From contig DYDA01000010.1 of NCBI GenBank assembly GCA_020718105.1, positions 1 to 64,000 of the forward strand: DNA of 64,000 nucleotides. The letters are read 5' to 3'. The position numbers and the translations under genes are program-made. Source of the stretch: Micavibrio sp. (GTDB taxonomy: Bacteria > Pseudomonadota > Alphaproteobacteria > UBA9219). Positions 17,886 to 29,081 of the stretch are shown in pieces (position 1 is the stretch's first letter; each line of letters begins with the position of its first letter). The notes below the pieces were generated by a model. That model ran no database searches. It was not told the origin of the DNA and saw only the letters and a list, made by a program, of their open reading frames with translations.

Positions 17886-18272
17886 TTATTTGAAGCCAAG
17901 CTGCTTTTTTTGTTCGTCCCACAACAAGGGAAACGGCTGAAGAATGTCGATGACGCGCAGCTCCTTCGGCTGCCTGCCATCGAGAATGGCTTGCCTAATG
18001 TCCGGTGCTAGCTGGTTCAGCCGCAAGATGCGGCAAACGTAGCCGGGCGAGACGCCCACTTTTTTGGCAAGTTCTTCGGAGCTTCCTATTTTGCTGTCGC
18101 CGATAAGTTTTTGCCATTTGTGAGCGCACAGCAGCGCGTGGATCAAATGCTCGTTTTGCTCAGGCGAAAGCTGCGGCAGAAGTTCTCTATCCGGCAGCAG
18201 GATCCGCTTGCGCCCGTGTTTGCGAACGAGCTTGGCTGGAATATGGACGGAAAGAGAGGCTTGCTTTCTCAT
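17886..18272 (-). CDS. ParB-like/HTH recombinase-associated protein
   Basis: SSEELAKKVGVSPGYVCRILRLNQLAPDIRQAILDGRQPKELRV; overlaps the recombinase stop. Confidence 0.6.
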   Translation of the reverse strand: MRKQASLSVHIPAKLVRKHGRKRILLPDRELLPQLSPEQNEHLIHALLCAHKWQKLIGDSKIGSSEELAKKVGVSPGYVCRILRLNQLAPDIRQAILDGRQPKELRVIDILQPFPLLWDEQKKQLGFK

Positions 18273-19612
18273 GCCACCATCCGTTGTTTGCATCCACTCA
18301 GCTCCCGCGCCAGAGATTCAAGTCCTGTGCTGCGGAATGTGATGTCGATGCCTTCTTCTTTGATCGTGATGCGCTCGATCAGCAAGTTAACGATGCGCGC
18401 CTGCTCGGCGGGGAAAAGCTCGTTCCAGATCGGATCGAGATCACGCAACGCTTTTTTGACGTCGCTCTCGGACAAAGTTTCGTCTTGGGCTTTTGCTTTC
18501 TCCCACGTCTTGACGATAATCTCCGGCCTTAAGAAAATCTCCCGCAGTTGGGCCAAGACCACGTTTTCCAATTCGCCTGCACTGACGCTGCCGATGGGGC
18601 ATTCTTCGTTGATGCCGCGCAACTGGTGGCTGGGTTTGTAATAGCGATACTTCTTGCCGTTCTTGCGCGTGTGAACGGGCGTGTACGGCGATCCGCAAAG
18701 GCCGCAGAAGACGAGACCTTTAAGCAGCGCTGGCTCCTTGGCCGCCGAGGTGCGGCCACGAAGGTGGGGGCTCTTGACCATAACGGCACGCACATCGTCC
18801 CACGTTTCCTGATTGATAATGGCCTCGTGCTGACCGGGATAGGCGTTTTCCTTATGACAAATCATCCCCAGATAGATTTTATTGTTGAGGATGCGGTAAA
18901 GCTGGTTTTTACAGAGCGGCGATCCGTAACGCTGGTTGCCTTTCTGTGTGATGTAGGTTTTGGTTTTGATGCCCTGCAATCGCAGCTCCCGCGCCAGCAA
19001 CGTTGTCGAGCGCAGTGTGATGAAACGCTGGAATATCTTTTTGACGATCTCGGCCTCTGCGGGATTTATGATCAGCTTGCGCTCGACGACATCATAGCCG
19101 AGCGGCGGGCAGCCACCCATCCACATGCCTTTCTTTTTGCTGGCCGCTACCTTGTCACGGATGCGCTCGCCCGTTTGTTCACGCTCGAACTGGGCAAAGG
19201 ACAGAAGGACGTTCAGCATTAAGCGTCCCATCGGGGTCGTTGTGTTGAACTGCTGCGTGACGGATACGAAGCTGACATTGTGTTTTTCGAAGATTTCGAT
19301 TAGCTGCGCAAAATCCATCAGGGTGCGCGTGAGGCGGTCGATCTTATAAACGACCACGATGTCGATCCTGTGCGCCTCAATGTCAGCGAGAAGTCGCTTA
19401 AGGCCGGGGCGGTTTGTGTTTCCGCCCGAGAACCCGCCATCGTCATAAAGATCGGGAACTAGAACCCAGCCTTCATGCCGTTGCGATGCGATATAGGCTT
19501 CACCTGCATCCCGTTGAGCGTCGAGGCTGTTGTAATCTTGCTCCAGTCCATCTTCGGACGATTTGCGGGTGTAAATGGCGCACCGGATGCGGGGTCTGAC
19601 GGGGGCATTCAT
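18269..19612 (-). CDS. Large serine recombinase (prophage integrase)
   Basis: CAIYTRKSSEDGLEQDYNSLDAQRDAGEAYI...VVYKIDRLTRTLMDF...ERIRDKVAASKKKGMWMGG. Confidence 0.95.
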   Translation of the reverse strand: MNAPVRPRIRCAIYTRKSSEDGLEQDYNSLDAQRDAGEAYIASQRHEGWVLVPDLYDDGGFSGGNTNRPGLKRLLADIEAHRIDIVVVYKIDRLTRTLMDFAQLIEIFEKHNVSFVSVTQQFNTTTPMGRLMLNVLLSFAQFEREQTGERIRDKVAASKKKGMWMGGCPPLGYDVVERKLIINPAEAEIVKKIFQRFITLRSTTLLARELRLQGIKTKTYITQKGNQRYGSPLCKNQLYRILNNKIYLGMICHKENAYPGQHEAIINQETWDDVRAVMVKSPHLRGRTSAAKEPALLKGLVFCGLCGSPYTPVHTRKNGKKYRYYKPSHQLRGINEECPIGSVSAGELENVVLAQLREIFLRPEIIVKTWEKAKAQDETLSESDVKKALRDLDPIWNELFPAEQARIVNLLIERITIKEEGIDITFRSTGLESLARELSGCKQRMVA

Positions 19613-20061
19613 CATTTGCCCTCCTTTCCAACCAATCCGAAGAAGGCGGGGCCGGACCACGTCTTTCCAGTGATGATCTGGGCAATGCGGGAAAGGCTCT
19701 TATATTTGCGGCCATCGAAGGCAAAACCATCAGCCAAAACCGTGACCTGATATTCGACACTGCGATACTCACGGACAAGGCGCGTGCCTACCAGCGGACG
19801 GTGGATGGCGCGTTTGCGTTCACTTTTCAGATTATTGCCGAGGCGGGTTTTGGCAAGGGCATCCAGCCGCCGCTCCAGCGAGCCAGTTTCTTTCTCCAGC
19901 GCCAATTCCTGAATCCTGTACGCCAGACGGCTGACGATCCATTTGCGATTAAGGCCTGTGAACTCGTTGTCGAAGACTTCGTGCCACCGCTTCTTGAGTT
20001 GGCTAAAAGGCATCGTCTGCAAGGCGGCAATTTGGGCTACAATCTCGTTATTCATTATCAT
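19612..20061 (-). CDS. DUF2924 domain protein
   Basis: LKKRWHEVFDNEFTGLNRKWIVSRLAYRIQELA...GTRLVREYRSVEYQVTVLADGFAFDGRKYKSLSRIAQIITG. Confidence 0.85.
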   Translation of the reverse strand: MIMNNEIVAQIAALQTMPFSQLKKRWHEVFDNEFTGLNRKWIVSRLAYRIQELALEKETGSLERRLDALAKTRLGNNLKSERKRAIHRPLVGTRLVREYRSVEYQVTVLADGFAFDGRKYKSLSRIAQIITGKTWSGPAFFGLVGKEGK

Positions 20062-20227
20062 ACTCCTGCATGGCAGGAACGCTCTTGTCCGCCCTGAAGT
20101 CCAGAGCTTTCCGGCGCATCAGCGCCTTATTTGCGGCACTTTCTCGCATTCTTGCCCGCAGTATCCCGAGTGCGAGAAGTGAGGCGATTTCGTCCAGAGT
20201 TTTGGAATCAATGAGGATGTTTTTCAT
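20048..20227 (-). CDS. Small protein of the recombinase module
   Basis: MKNILIDSKTLDEIASLLALGILRARMRESAANKALMRRK; overlaps DUF2924 gene. Confidence 0.55.
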   Translation of the reverse strand: MKNILIDSKTLDEIASLLALGILRARMRESAANKALMRRKALDFRADKSVPAMQEYDNE

Positions 20228-20548
20228 GCCTCGAAGATAATCTGCACGTTCCGGCTGCCTCAACTCGGATGATCTGAATTTTTATGTTTTTTCTGGACTC
20301 ATCCGCTAGGCAGTTGGACTCACAAACGCGAAAAATGGAAACCGTGGAAAATCATGCGCTTAAGGCTCTGCACATGACGCCCAAAAGTTCAGAGCCTTCT
20401 CAGGAGAAAGGCCGTTTCAGGAGAAAAACGGGGAATTGGGGGGAGAGGAAACCGCAAATATGTGCAGAGCTTTTTGCAAAAAACCCTGCGAAATAAGGCC
20501 GAAATGACGGCAGGCGCAAACGTCCTGAAAAAGTTTTTATTTAGATAG

Positions 20549-20640
20549 TGGCGGAGAGGATGAGATTCGAACTCACGATGCAGTTTGACCCGCATAACCG
20601 CTTTCCAGGCGATCGCCTTCAACCACTCGGCCACCTCTCC
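20549..20640 (-). tRNA. tRNA-Ser(GGA)
   Basis: GGAGAGGTGGCCGAGTGG...CTGGAAA loop...GTTCGAATCTCATCCTCTCCGCCA, CCA encoded. Confidence 0.95.
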
Positions 20641-20896
20641 GCATTATGTAACAACTTATTAAACGAGACTCGTGATTGAGTTGTTATCTTTTACTCGCCT
20701 ACGCTACTCAAACTTTTAAACCATCACGTCGAACTTTAACCATGTCCTGATGCGAGGCAGGCGCATTGTTTAACGGTTTTATTGGATAAAGGAAACCCTT
20801 TTTTCTGAGCCTTTTACCTAACAGTACCGCAAGATATGTTTAACAGCATCCCTTTTCTTCGTTTTTGCCCTAGTTTTGACATAGCTTTCTGGCATA

Positions 20897-21487
20897 ATGG
20901 CGCCCATGAAAACGCCTATCTTCATCTTCGCTGTAGCCGCTTGGCTGGCGGGATTTTCCTTCCCCGTTCGCGCCAGTGACACCAGCCTTTTGGGCACGGG
21001 TGTTGGAGCGGCCTTGGGCGGCTTTGCGGGCAGTCAGATTGGCAAAGGGGATGGACAGCTGGCCGCCACGGGGGCGGGCGTTTTTTTGGGAGGCATGATT
21101 GGCAACAATATGGCCCAATCCATGAGGCCGACGCCCAGAGCTTCCTCACGAGCCTACTATCCCTCTTACACCACGGCTTACGAAACCTATCCTTCTTATG
21201 CGCCCAATTATGTCGCGCCGTATGACTATCCTGTGGGGATGCGTTCTGACGTTCGGGATTATGTTTATGTCCGCCCCGGCGCGGTTGAGTATTATTCTCC
21301 ACGCCAAACGGTATTGGTTGAAGGCAACTATGTTGGCGCCTCGCCGCCCGTGCGTCGCCAACATAACCCCCAACGCCATCGCCATTGCCGTGAGTTTACG
21401 CAAACATTTCGCGTCGATGGCCAAGTTCGTGAAAGTTATGGAACCGCATGCTTGCGCCCTGACGGCTCTTGGCAAATCGAGCCCTAG
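20897..21487 (+). CDS. Glycine-zipper 2TM outer-membrane-type protein
   Basis: Signal peptide plus GTGVGAALGGFAGSQIGKGDGQLAATGAGVFLGGMIGNNM. Confidence 0.75.
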   Translation: MAPMKTPIFIFAVAAWLAGFSFPVRASDTSLLGTGVGAALGGFAGSQIGKGDGQLAATGAGVFLGGMIGNNMAQSMRPTPRASSRAYYPSYTTAYETYPSYAPNYVAPYDYPVGMRSDVRDYVYVRPGAVEYYSPRQTVLVEGNYVGASPPVRRQHNPQRHRHCREFTQTFRVDGQVRESYGTACLRPDGSWQIEP

Positions 21488-21496
21488 TTTTCTTAT

Positions 21497-22561
21497 ATGG
21501 AACACTCCTCTTTTCCCGATTGGCACTTGGCCGACTTTGACTTTCACCTGCCGGAAGAGAGCATTGCCGCGCAGCCCGTCACCCCGCGTGATGCCTCAAA
21601 ACTGCTGCATGTTTGTGGCGTAACATTATCCGATTATCATGTCTTTGACTTGCCTTCCTTGCTGCGCGAAGGCGATCTTCTTGTCCTCAATGATACGCGG
21701 GTGATCCCTGCACGTTTGTGGGGCCGGCGCAAAAGCGTCAAGGTTGAGGTTCTTTTGAATAAGGAAGAATGTGCTTTAAGTGGTGTTTGGTCAGCTCTTG
21801 CCCGCCCTGGAAAGCGACTGAAGATTGGCGATGAGATTGTGTTTGAGGACAACTTCACCGCAACGATTGCTGACAAGCGCGAAGGCGGTGAGATTTTGAT
21901 CCGCTTTAATGTGTCGCGCGAGTCTCTCTTTGTTCTTCTCCATCAGCATGGACATGTGCCATTGCCGCCTTATATCAAACGCCCACAGGGTGACACGCCT
22001 GAAGACCGCACGCGTTATCAAACCGTCTATGCGCAGCGCGAGGGGGCGGTGGCTGCGCCGACTGCTGGCCTTCACTTCACGCCAGAACTTTTCTCTGCGT
22101 TAGAAGCCAAAGGCATCACGCGCCAGCCTATCACGCTGCACGTTGGTGCGGGGACGTTCCTGCCCGTTAAGGCTGAGCGCGTGGCCGATCACGTTATGCA
22201 CGCCGAGTGGGGTGAAATCACGCCCGACGCGGCAGCCACAATCAATAAGGCCAAAAAAGAGGGACGGCGGATCGTGGCGGTGGGAACGACATCCTTGCGG
22301 CTTTTGGAAAGCGCGGCGGACGAAGAGGGCACGATCCAGCCTTTCTGCGGTGATACATCTATTTTTATCACGCCTGGTTATCGTTTTCGCGCCGTGGATG
22401 CGATGCTCACCAACTTTCATTTGCCGAAATCAACGCTGTTTATGCTTGTGGCCGCGCTGGCGGGATTGGATAACATGCGCGCCGCTTATGCTCATGCGAT
22501 TGACAACAACTATCGCTTCTATTCCTATGGCGATGCGTGTTTATTGGAAAAAAGCTCATGA
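21497..22561 (+). CDS. queA: S-adenosylmethionine:tRNA ribosyltransferase-isomerase
   Basis: [12 protein letters not shown]...[13 protein letters not shown]...PTAGLHFT...[11 protein letters not shown]. Confidence 0.97.
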   Translation: MEHSSFPDWHLADFDFHLPEESIAAQPVTPRDASKLLHVCGVTLSDYHVFDLPSLLREGDLLVLNDTRVIPARLWGRRKSVKVEVLLNKEECALSGVWSALARPGKRLKIGDEIVFEDNFTATIADKREGGEILIRFNVSRESLFVLLHQHGHVPLPPYIKRPQGDTPEDRTRYQTVYAQREGAVAAPTAGLHFTPELFSALEAKGITRQPITLHVGAGTFLPVKAERVADHVMHAEWGEITPDAAATINKAKKEGRRIVAVGTTSLRLLESAADEEGTIQPFCGDTSIFITPGYRFRAVDAMLTNFHLPKSTLFMLVAALAGLDNMRAAYAHAIDNNYRFYSYGDACLLEKSS

Positions 22562-23682
22562 CATCTTTCTCCTTCTCTTTGCAAAAAACCGATGGCGGGG
22601 CGCGGCGTGGACGCGTGACCACCGCACACGGCACATTCGAAACGCCTGCCTTTATGGCCACCGCTACCGCTGCGACTGTCAAGGCCATGACCGTCGATGC
22701 CGTCAAAGACACGGGCGCAGAGGTGGCCATTTGCAACACTTATCATCTCATGCTGCGTCCCTCGGCAGAGCGCGTCGCATCGCTTGGCGGGTTGCACAAG
22801 TTTATGAATTGGAGCGGGCCGATTGTTACCGACAGCGGCGGATTTCAGGTTATGTCGCTGGCCGGCCTTCGCAAACTAACCGAGGAAGGCGTGACCTTTC
22901 GCTCACACGTGGATGGCAGCAAACATGAGTTAACGCCCGAACGATCGATGGAAATTCAGTGTCTTTTGGACAGCAACATTACGATGGCGCTGGACGAATG
23001 CACGCCGCATCCTGCTACGCACGAAGTTGCCGCAGAGTCCATGCGGCGTTCCATGCGTTGGGCACAGCGTTGCCGCGATGCCTTTCAAAAACGTGAGGGC
23101 TATGGCCTGTTCGGCATCGTGCAAGGCAGCACCTATGAGGCTCTGCGCGCCGAATCCGTTCAGGCGCTGACTTCCATTGGCTTTGACGGTTTTGGCATTG
23201 GGGGCCTTGCTGTGGGGGAGGGGCAAGAGGAAATGTTCCGCGTCTTGGACTTTACGATGCCTCTGGTTCCCACGGATAAGCCGCGTTATTTGATGGGTGT
23301 CGGCACACCATCCGATATTGTGGGCAGTGTCATACGCGGCATCGATATGTTCGATTGCGTCATGCCGACCCGTGCGGGTCGCACAGGGCGAGGTTATACG
23401 CATCGCGGCACGATCAATATCAAAAACGCTCGTCATGCGGGGGATGCGCGTCCCATTGATGAGCGCTGCACCTGTCCTGCTTGTCAAAACTATTCGCGTG
23501 CCTATTTGCACCATCTGTTCAGGTGCGAGGAAATTCTGGGGCCGATGCTGCTCACTCAACATAATTTGCATTATTATCAGATGTTGATGAAGGCTTTGCG
23601 AGCCGCTATTGAGGCAGGCGCGATGGACGCTTTTGCCGCCGCGTTCGCCGCTGATCAGGCCAAAGGCGACATTTCACAATAA
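22558..23682 (+). CDS. tgt: Queuine tRNA-ribosyltransferase
   Basis: [17 protein letters not shown]...[12 protein letters not shown]...[13 protein letters not shown] overlap with queA. Confidence 0.97.
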   Translation: MTSFSFSLQKTDGGARRGRVTTAHGTFETPAFMATATAATVKAMTVDAVKDTGAEVAICNTYHLMLRPSAERVASLGGLHKFMNWSGPIVTDSGGFQVMSLAGLRKLTEEGVTFRSHVDGSKHELTPERSMEIQCLLDSNITMALDECTPHPATHEVAAESMRRSMRWAQRCRDAFQKREGYGLFGIVQGSTYEALRAESVQALTSIGFDGFGIGGLAVGEGQEEMFRVLDFTMPLVPTDKPRYLMGVGTPSDIVGSVIRGIDMFDCVMPTRAGRTGRGYTHRGTINIKNARHAGDARPIDERCTCPACQNYSRAYLHHLFRCEEILGPMLLTQHNLHYYQMLMKALRAAIEAGAMDAFAAAFAADQAKGDISQ

Positions 23683-23835
23683 AAAAACACAGCGCATCTT
23701 AAATCATTAACCAATTCCTTGCACAGCAGGGGGGGTATGAAAGCAAATAACGACTTTAAAATTCGTGCATTCTCTTATGTTTTGATGTAATTATACGCGC
23801 CTTATGGATGCACCCATGAAAGAGGAATTGTCCCT

Positions 23836-25143
23836 ATGAATATCATTATGCTTGGCGCCGGTTATGTTGGTTTGGTTTCAGGAGCGTGTTTTTCTGAATT
23901 TGGCGTGAACGTCACATGCGTCGATCCTGATGAAGGTAAGATACAGCGTCTTCACGATGGGATCATACCTATTTATGAGCCGGGTCTTGATGATCTTGTG
24001 AAAAAGAACGTGACGGCGGGGCGGCTTAATTTTTCAACGGCATTGGCCAAGTGTGCGCCTCAGGTTGACGCCCTTTTTATCGCTGTGGGAACGCCCACAC
24101 GGCGCGGTGATGGCCATGCGGATTTGACGTATGTGTACCAAGCGGCGCGTGATATCGCTGCCTATCTGACACCCGATCATTTCACTGTTGTTGTCACGAA
24201 ATCTACGGTTCCCATTGGTACGGGCCGCGAGGTCGAGAAAATTATTCGTGAGGCTAATCCCTCGGCCAATTTTGGCGTCGCGTCGAATCCTGAGTTCCTG
24301 CGCGAAGGATCGGCCATTGGCGATTTCATGCGCCCCGATCGCGTCGTGTTTGGCACGAACAGCGAGAAGGCCGCCGAGGTGATGAAGGCGCTTTATCGCC
24401 CGCTTTATCTGCTGGAAACGCCTATTGTTCAAACAACACTGGAGTCTTCCGAACTGACTAAATATGCGGGCAACGCGTTCTTGGCGACGAAGATTACCTT
24501 TATCAACGAAATGGCAGACCTTTGCGAAAAAGTAGGCGCAAATGTGCAAGACGTTGCGCGAGGCATTGGCCTTGATGGACGTATTGGCAAGAAGTTCTTA
24601 CACGCGGGACCGGGTTATGGCGGCTCATGCTTTCCCAAAGATACGTTGGCTTTGGTGAAAACGGCGGCGCAGGTAGGCTCGCCCGTGCGTATCGTTGAAA
24701 CGGTCGTGGACATCAACAACAAGCGTAAGGCCCATATGGCCGAGCGCGTCATTGCCGCTGCTGGCGGCGATGTGAAGGGCAAGAAGGTTGCCGTTCTTGG
24801 CGTCTCGTTCAAACCCAACACAGATGACATGCGCGACAGCGTGGCGCTTGATGTTATCCCTGCGCTGCAAGCGGCCGGAGCCATCGTTCAGGCGTTTGAT
24901 CCTGTAGCGATGGAGGAGGCGGGAAAACTTCTTTCAAACGTGCATTGGATGAAGGATACCTATGAGGCCCTGCAAGGAGCTTGCGTAGCTGTGATTTTGA
25001 CCGAGTGGAATGAGTTTCGTTCGCTTGACTTTGACCGCGCCAAACAAATTATGGCTGCACCGGTTCTGGTTGACCTTCGCAATGTCTATAAGCCAGAAGA
25101 AATGGCCAAGACCGACTTTGCCTATTCGTCCATTGGGCGATAG
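23836..25143 (+). CDS. ugd: UDP-glucose 6-dehydrogenase
   Basis: MNIIMLGAGYVGLVSGACFSEFG...GPGYGGSCFPKDT...VLGVSFKPNTDDMRDS. Confidence 0.95.
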   Translation: MNIIMLGAGYVGLVSGACFSEFGVNVTCVDPDEGKIQRLHDGIIPIYEPGLDDLVKKNVTAGRLNFSTALAKCAPQVDALFIAVGTPTRRGDGHADLTYVYQAARDIAAYLTPDHFTVVVTKSTVPIGTGREVEKIIREANPSANFGVASNPEFLREGSAIGDFMRPDRVVFGTNSEKAAEVMKALYRPLYLLETPIVQTTLESSELTKYAGNAFLATKITFINEMADLCEKVGANVQDVARGIGLDGRIGKKFLHAGPGYGGSCFPKDTLALVKTAAQVGSPVRIVETVVDINNKRKAHMAERVIAAAGGDVKGKKVAVLGVSFKPNTDDMRDSVALDVIPALQAAGAIVQAFDPVAMEEAGKLLSNVHWMKDTYEALQGACVAVILTEWNEFRSLDFDRAKQIMAAPVLVDLRNVYKPEEMAKTDFAYSSIGR

Positions 25144-25170
25144 AGCGCTTAACGGCTTTCTTTGATTGAA

Positions 25171-25247
25171 TGGTGGACCCGATGCGATTCGAACGCACGA
25201 CCTTTGCCTTCGGAGGGCAACGCTCTATCCAGCTGAGCTACGGATCC
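25171..25247 (-). tRNA. tRNA-Arg(CCG)
   Basis: GGATCCGTAGCTCAGCTGGATAGAGC..CTCCGAA loop..GTTCGAATCGCATCGGGTCCACCA. Confidence 0.95.
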
Positions 25248-25429
25248 GATTTAAAAATTCTTCCGCACCATAAGTGATTCCTAGGCGCCGCGCTACCGGC
25301 TTTTACGCAAAAGGGCAATTTCAATGAGGCGCGGGTGTTGAAGTCCCCCCCCTTTTTTTTCTGAAAAGGAGCCAGCAGGTTCGTTCCCGCTGGCGGCGGC
25401 GCGTGGGTGATCCGCCTTTTGTAACCAGT

Positions 25430-26386
25430 TTATTTTATCACTAATTCCGGATCGACAGGCTTGCCTTCTTGACGCGCTTCAAAGTGCAGTTGGGGCGAGG
25501 AAACGCCACCTGACGTGCCAACCGTGCCGATCATGTCGCCTTTGGCCACAACGGCATCGCGGGCAACGACGAGGCGCTCAAGATGGGCGTAGGCGGTGAC
25601 CCACCCGCCTTCATGTCGGATCAGAACAAGATTGCCGAACCCCTTCATTTCACTGCCAGCATAAGCGACAATGCCACCTTCAGCAGCTTTGACGGGGGAG
25701 CCTTTGGGCGTCGCTATATTGATGCCGTCATTGTCCAGTCCTTTGCCTTTGGGGCCAAAGGCCGAGATGATCGTGCCACGCACAGGCCAGCCGAAAGACG
25801 GCGTTTGGTTTGTAAGGGCGGCTGCCGCAGGGGGAGGGGGAGGCTGCTCTGCTGGCGCTTTTTGTGCCGTAGGCGCAGGCGGTAAATCAGGCGTTGGCGA
25901 AGGCGTTGGCGCGCTTTCCTGCGCAATGGGTTGAGGCGTTTTGTTATAGTTTGTGATGGGCGGCAGCGCCGTAGCGGCAGGCGGCGAGGATGGTTGCGCG
26001 ATTGATTCCAGCGGAACGGCGGTCACGCCAATGGCTCCCGCCAGTCCATTAGGGGCTGGCGCCATGGGGCCTTTATCGATGTAATCAAGAGGTGCCGCCT
26101 GAGGCGTTGGTGCGGCGTATTTATCCTTAGAGGGCAGCGTCAAGGTTTGTCCTGAACGTAGAGCGAAGGGTGGTTGCAGCCCATTAAGCGCGATGATGTC
26201 GCGCATTTTGACGCCTTGTTTTTGCGCGATGGCATAAATGTTTTCGTTGCGCCCAACGGTATAGGTTTCGCCCGCGACAAGGCTTGCCTGATCGGGTAAA
26301 TTATAACTCGGCGGGCGCGAGGCCGTGCAGCCTGCCAGCAAGACAGGCAGAAGAAGCGCTGCGAAAAAGAGGGAGGGATTCATCAT
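25430..26386 (-). CDS. LysM + M23 peptidase lipoprotein (NlpD-like)
   Basis: Lipobox LLAGC; Lys[26 protein letters not shown]23 region [14 protein letters not shown]...[14 protein letters not shown]. Confidence 0.92.
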   Translation of the reverse strand: MMNPSLFFAALLLPVLLAGCTASRPPSYNLPDQASLVAGETYTVGRNENIYAIAQKQGVKMRDIIALNGLQPPFALRSGQTLTLPSKDKYAAPTPQAAPLDYIDKGPMAPAPNGLAGAIGVTAVPLESIAQPSSPPAATALPPITNYNKTPQPIAQESAPTPSPTPDLPPAPTAQKAPAEQPPPPPAAAALTNQTPSFGWPVRGTIISAFGPKGKGLDNDGINIATPKGSPVKAAEGGIVAYAGSEMKGFGNLVLIRHEGGWVTAYAHLERLVVARDAVVAKGDMIGTVGTSGGVSSPQLHFEARQEGKPVDPELVIK

Positions 26387-27663
26387 AATTTTGCTGTGAC
26401 CTCGATCTTTTCCATACCGCCCATATAAGGCCGGAGTATGGCGGGGATGGCGATCGAGCCATCGGGGTTTTGAAAGTTTTCCATGATGGCGATGAGGCAG
26501 CGCCCGATGGCAAGGCCAGAGCCGTTGAGCGTATGGACGAATGCCGTGCCTTTTTCTCCAGCGGGGCGATAGCGGGCGTTCATGCGCCGTGCTTGAAAAT
26601 CGCCGCAGTTCGAGCAGCTGGATATTTCGCGATAGGTGTTTTGTCCGGGCAACCACGCTTCAAGGTCATAGGTTTTCTGCGCAGCAAAGCCCATGTCGCC
26701 CGTGCAAAGCACCATGGTGCGGAAAGGAATCTCCAACCGCTTGAGAACCGTTTCCGCGCATTCTGTCATGCGTTCATGCTCGGCTTTGGACTGGTCGGGC
26801 ATTGTGATGCTGACCAGCTCAACTTTGTAAAACTGGTGTTGGCGGAGCATGCCACGTGTGTCTTTTCCCGCTGATCCGGCCTCGGACCGAAAACAAGGTG
26901 TGCGTGCCGTCACGCGCATCGGTAGTTGCTCAGGCTCTAAAATATCGCCGTTGACAAGATTGGTGAGCGGCACTTCGGCGGTGGGGATTAGCCATAGCCC
27001 TGTCGTTGTGCGGAACAGATCGTCCGCGAATTTGGGAAGCTGCGCTGTGCCATAGGCAATTTCATCACGTACCATCAGCGGCGGCGAAACTTCGGTATAG
27101 CCAAACGTGTCCGTATGCAAGTCCAGCATAAAGTTGCCGATGGCGCGTTCCATCTTGGCCAAAGCGCCCGACAGGATCGTGAAGCGCGAACCCGACAGCT
27201 TGGCGGCGTTCGTAAAGTCCATCTGTCCCAAGGCTTCGCCTAATTCATAGTGCTGGCGCGGCGCGTTGTGGCCTGCGGGCGTGCCAAAGCGGCGAATCTC
27301 TTTGTTAGCGTGCTCGTCCTTGCCGTCGGGCGTTTCGGGGGCAGGGCGGTTGGGTAGGCTGGATAAAATTGTATCTAGCTGTGTTCCCAGTTCCTTTTCT
27401 TGCACTTCCAGTTCCGCCATGCGGTCTTTTAGGCTCGCGACTTCCTGCATCAGCGCACCTGCATCGCCGCCCGTGCGCTTAAGCTCACCCACTTGTTTGG
27501 ACAGGTCGTTGCGCTTGGCTTGAGCTTCCTGCATCGCTGTCTGCGCGGCGCGACGCTCACCATCCAATTTTAGGATTTGGGGTGAAGAGGCGGGTAGGCT
27601 CCGGCGGGCAAGGGCGGCGTCAAAAGCGGCTGCGTCTTCGCGTATCCATTTAATGTCGTGCAT
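26383..27663 (-). CDS. serS: Seryl-tRNA synthetase
   Basis: [21 protein letters not shown]...[27 protein letters not shown]. Confidence 0.97.
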   Translation of the reverse strand: MHDIKWIREDAAAFDAALARRSLPASSPQILKLDGERRAAQTAMQEAQAKRNDLSKQVGELKRTGGDAGALMQEVASLKDRMAELEVQEKELGTQLDTILSSLPNRPAPETPDGKDEHANKEIRRFGTPAGHNAPRQHYELGEALGQMDFTNAAKLSGSRFTILSGALAKMERAIGNFMLDLHTDTFGYTEVSPPLMVRDEIAYGTAQLPKFADDLFRTTTGLWLIPTAEVPLTNLVNGDILEPEQLPMRVTARTPCFRSEAGSAGKDTRGMLRQHQFYKVELVSITMPDQSKAEHERMTECAETVLKRLEIPFRTMVLCTGDMGFAAQKTYDLEAWLPGQNTYREISSCSNCGDFQARRMNARYRPAGEKGTAFVHTLNGSGLAIGRCLIAIMENFQNPDGSIAIPAILRPYMGGMEKIEVTAKL

Positions 27664-27731
27664 AAGGTGATCCTAAAATAAACAAAGGGTGTTGGTTGGG
27701 TTATGGAATCTAACCTTACCCAAGGTTTCCG

Positions 27732-28508
27732 TTAGGTTCCACGGTTTTTTTCAACCCACTTCGCGCCAAGGATCGAAATCTCGTAAAGCAACAGCATCGG
27801 CAGTGCCAAGGCAATTTGCGAAAAGACATCGGGGGGCGTTAAAACCGCTGCCACCGCAAAGATAAGAACGATGGCGAATCGGCGGAAGCGGACCAGCTTG
27901 GCGGCGCTTGTTAGCCCTGCGCGAGCCAGTAGGATGAGCGCAACGGGCATTTCAAACGACAGGCCAAAGGCGAAGATGATGGTCATGGCCAGCGACAGGT
28001 ATTCGCTGACCCGTGCCTCCATCTGGATGGGGAGAGAGCCTGCTTCGCCCATAATTTCAAAGCTTAGGAAAAACTTCCAAGCTACTGGAAAGACAATGTA
28101 ATAGGCCATTGCTGCGCCAAGGAAGAAGAGCAGGGGCGTGGCGATTAGGAAGGGTAGAAAGGCTTTTTTCTCGGACGCATAAAGACCCGGCGCGACGTAA
28201 AGCCACACCTGCGCGGCGATTATGGGGATGGCCAGAATGAAGCCCCCCCACAGCGCAAGGCGGATATAGGTGATAAAGGCCTCCGTCAGTCCCGTATAGA
28301 TCATGCGGTGGCCATCGCCGCTTGTGGCCTCGGCCAGAGGTTTGACAAGAAAACCATAGAGTTCCTGCGCGAAGATAAAGCAGACGATAAAGCCCGCAAG
28401 GATCGCCAGCATGGAAGTCACCAGCCGCCTGCGAAGCTCCATCGCATGAACCAAAAGCGGCGAGGCTTCGGCATCGGTGGGGGGATCGATGAAAAAGTCT
28501 TTTGTCAT
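27732..28508 (-). CDS. tatC: Twin-arginine translocase TatC
   Basis: HAMELRRRLVTSMLAILAGFIVCF...; operon with tatB/tatA. Confidence 0.95.
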   Translation of the reverse strand: MTKDFFIDPPTDAEASPLLVHAMELRRRLVTSMLAILAGFIVCFIFAQELYGFLVKPLAEATSGDGHRMIYTGLTEAFITYIRLALWGGFILAIPIIAAQVWLYVAPGLYASEKKAFLPFLIATPLLFFLGAAMAYYIVFPVAWKFFLSFEIMGEAGSLPIQMEARVSEYLSLAMTIIFAFGLSFEMPVALILLARAGLTSAAKLVRFRRFAIVLIFAVAAVLTPPDVFSQIALALPMLLLYEISILGAKWVEKNRGT

Positions 28509-28735
28509 TCCGTATCCGGCGATTTTGTTTTGTTGTCGGCTGTTTTCTTGCGCTCCGCCTTTTCGGCCTCATAGCCAAGACGTTCGATATCATGTTGGAT
28601 GGCCAAAAAAGCGCGACGCGCTTTGGCTGTCCATGTGCCTAAGGTGTGCAGGACTTTGGGCAGGTCCTTGGGGCCTATAGCCACAAGGGCGACCGCGCCA
28701 ACGACAAGCAATTCCGGCCAAGCGACATCCAACAT
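28505..28735 (-). CDS. tatB: Twin-arginine translocase TatB
   Basis: MLDVAWPELLVVGAVALVAIGPKDLPKVLHTLG. Confidence 0.95.
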   Translation of the reverse strand: MLDVAWPELLVVGAVALVAIGPKDLPKVLHTLGTWTAKARRAFLAIQHDIERLGYEAEKAERKKTADNKTKSPDTE

Positions 28736-28739
28736 GGCC

Positions 28740-28934
28740 TTAGGCCGAAGGCGGTAGGCGCGGTTGATCGTCGCCCTTGTCGTCGGACTTGTCTTTGTCC
28801 TCGCCGTTCAGGCCAGCTTTAAAGCTACGGATACCTTTGCCCAAATCGCCCATGACGGTGGGCAGCTTGCCCGCGCCAAACACGACCAAAACGACGATGA
28901 GAACGACCAGAATATGCCAGATGCTTAGTCCCAT
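28740..28934 (-). CDS. tatA: Twin-arginine translocase TatA
   Basis: [39 protein letters not shown]. Confidence 0.95.
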   Translation of the reverse strand: MGLSIWHILVVLIVVLVVFGAGKLPTVMGDLGKGIRSFKAGLNGEDKDKSDDKGDDQPRLPPSA

Positions 28935-29081
28935 GGGGAGCTCCTTTTCCTAAAACGGTGAGGGAACCTTATCAAACATTCAGGCGGGCGACAATGTTAA
29001 CAATCATAGGGTTCTTTCATTGCTTTTTTAAGCCATGGCTTTATTCTCGTTTGTGGATCAGACAAAAGGAGCCTGCAGGCG

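Noticed and set aside
22930-23571. 213-aa minus-strand ORF
   Set aside because: Antisense to tgt, with no recognisable motifs.
25340-25370. CCCCCCCCC-TTTTTTTT run as a terminator or regulatory signal
   Set aside because: No stem is present; only a homopolymer tract.
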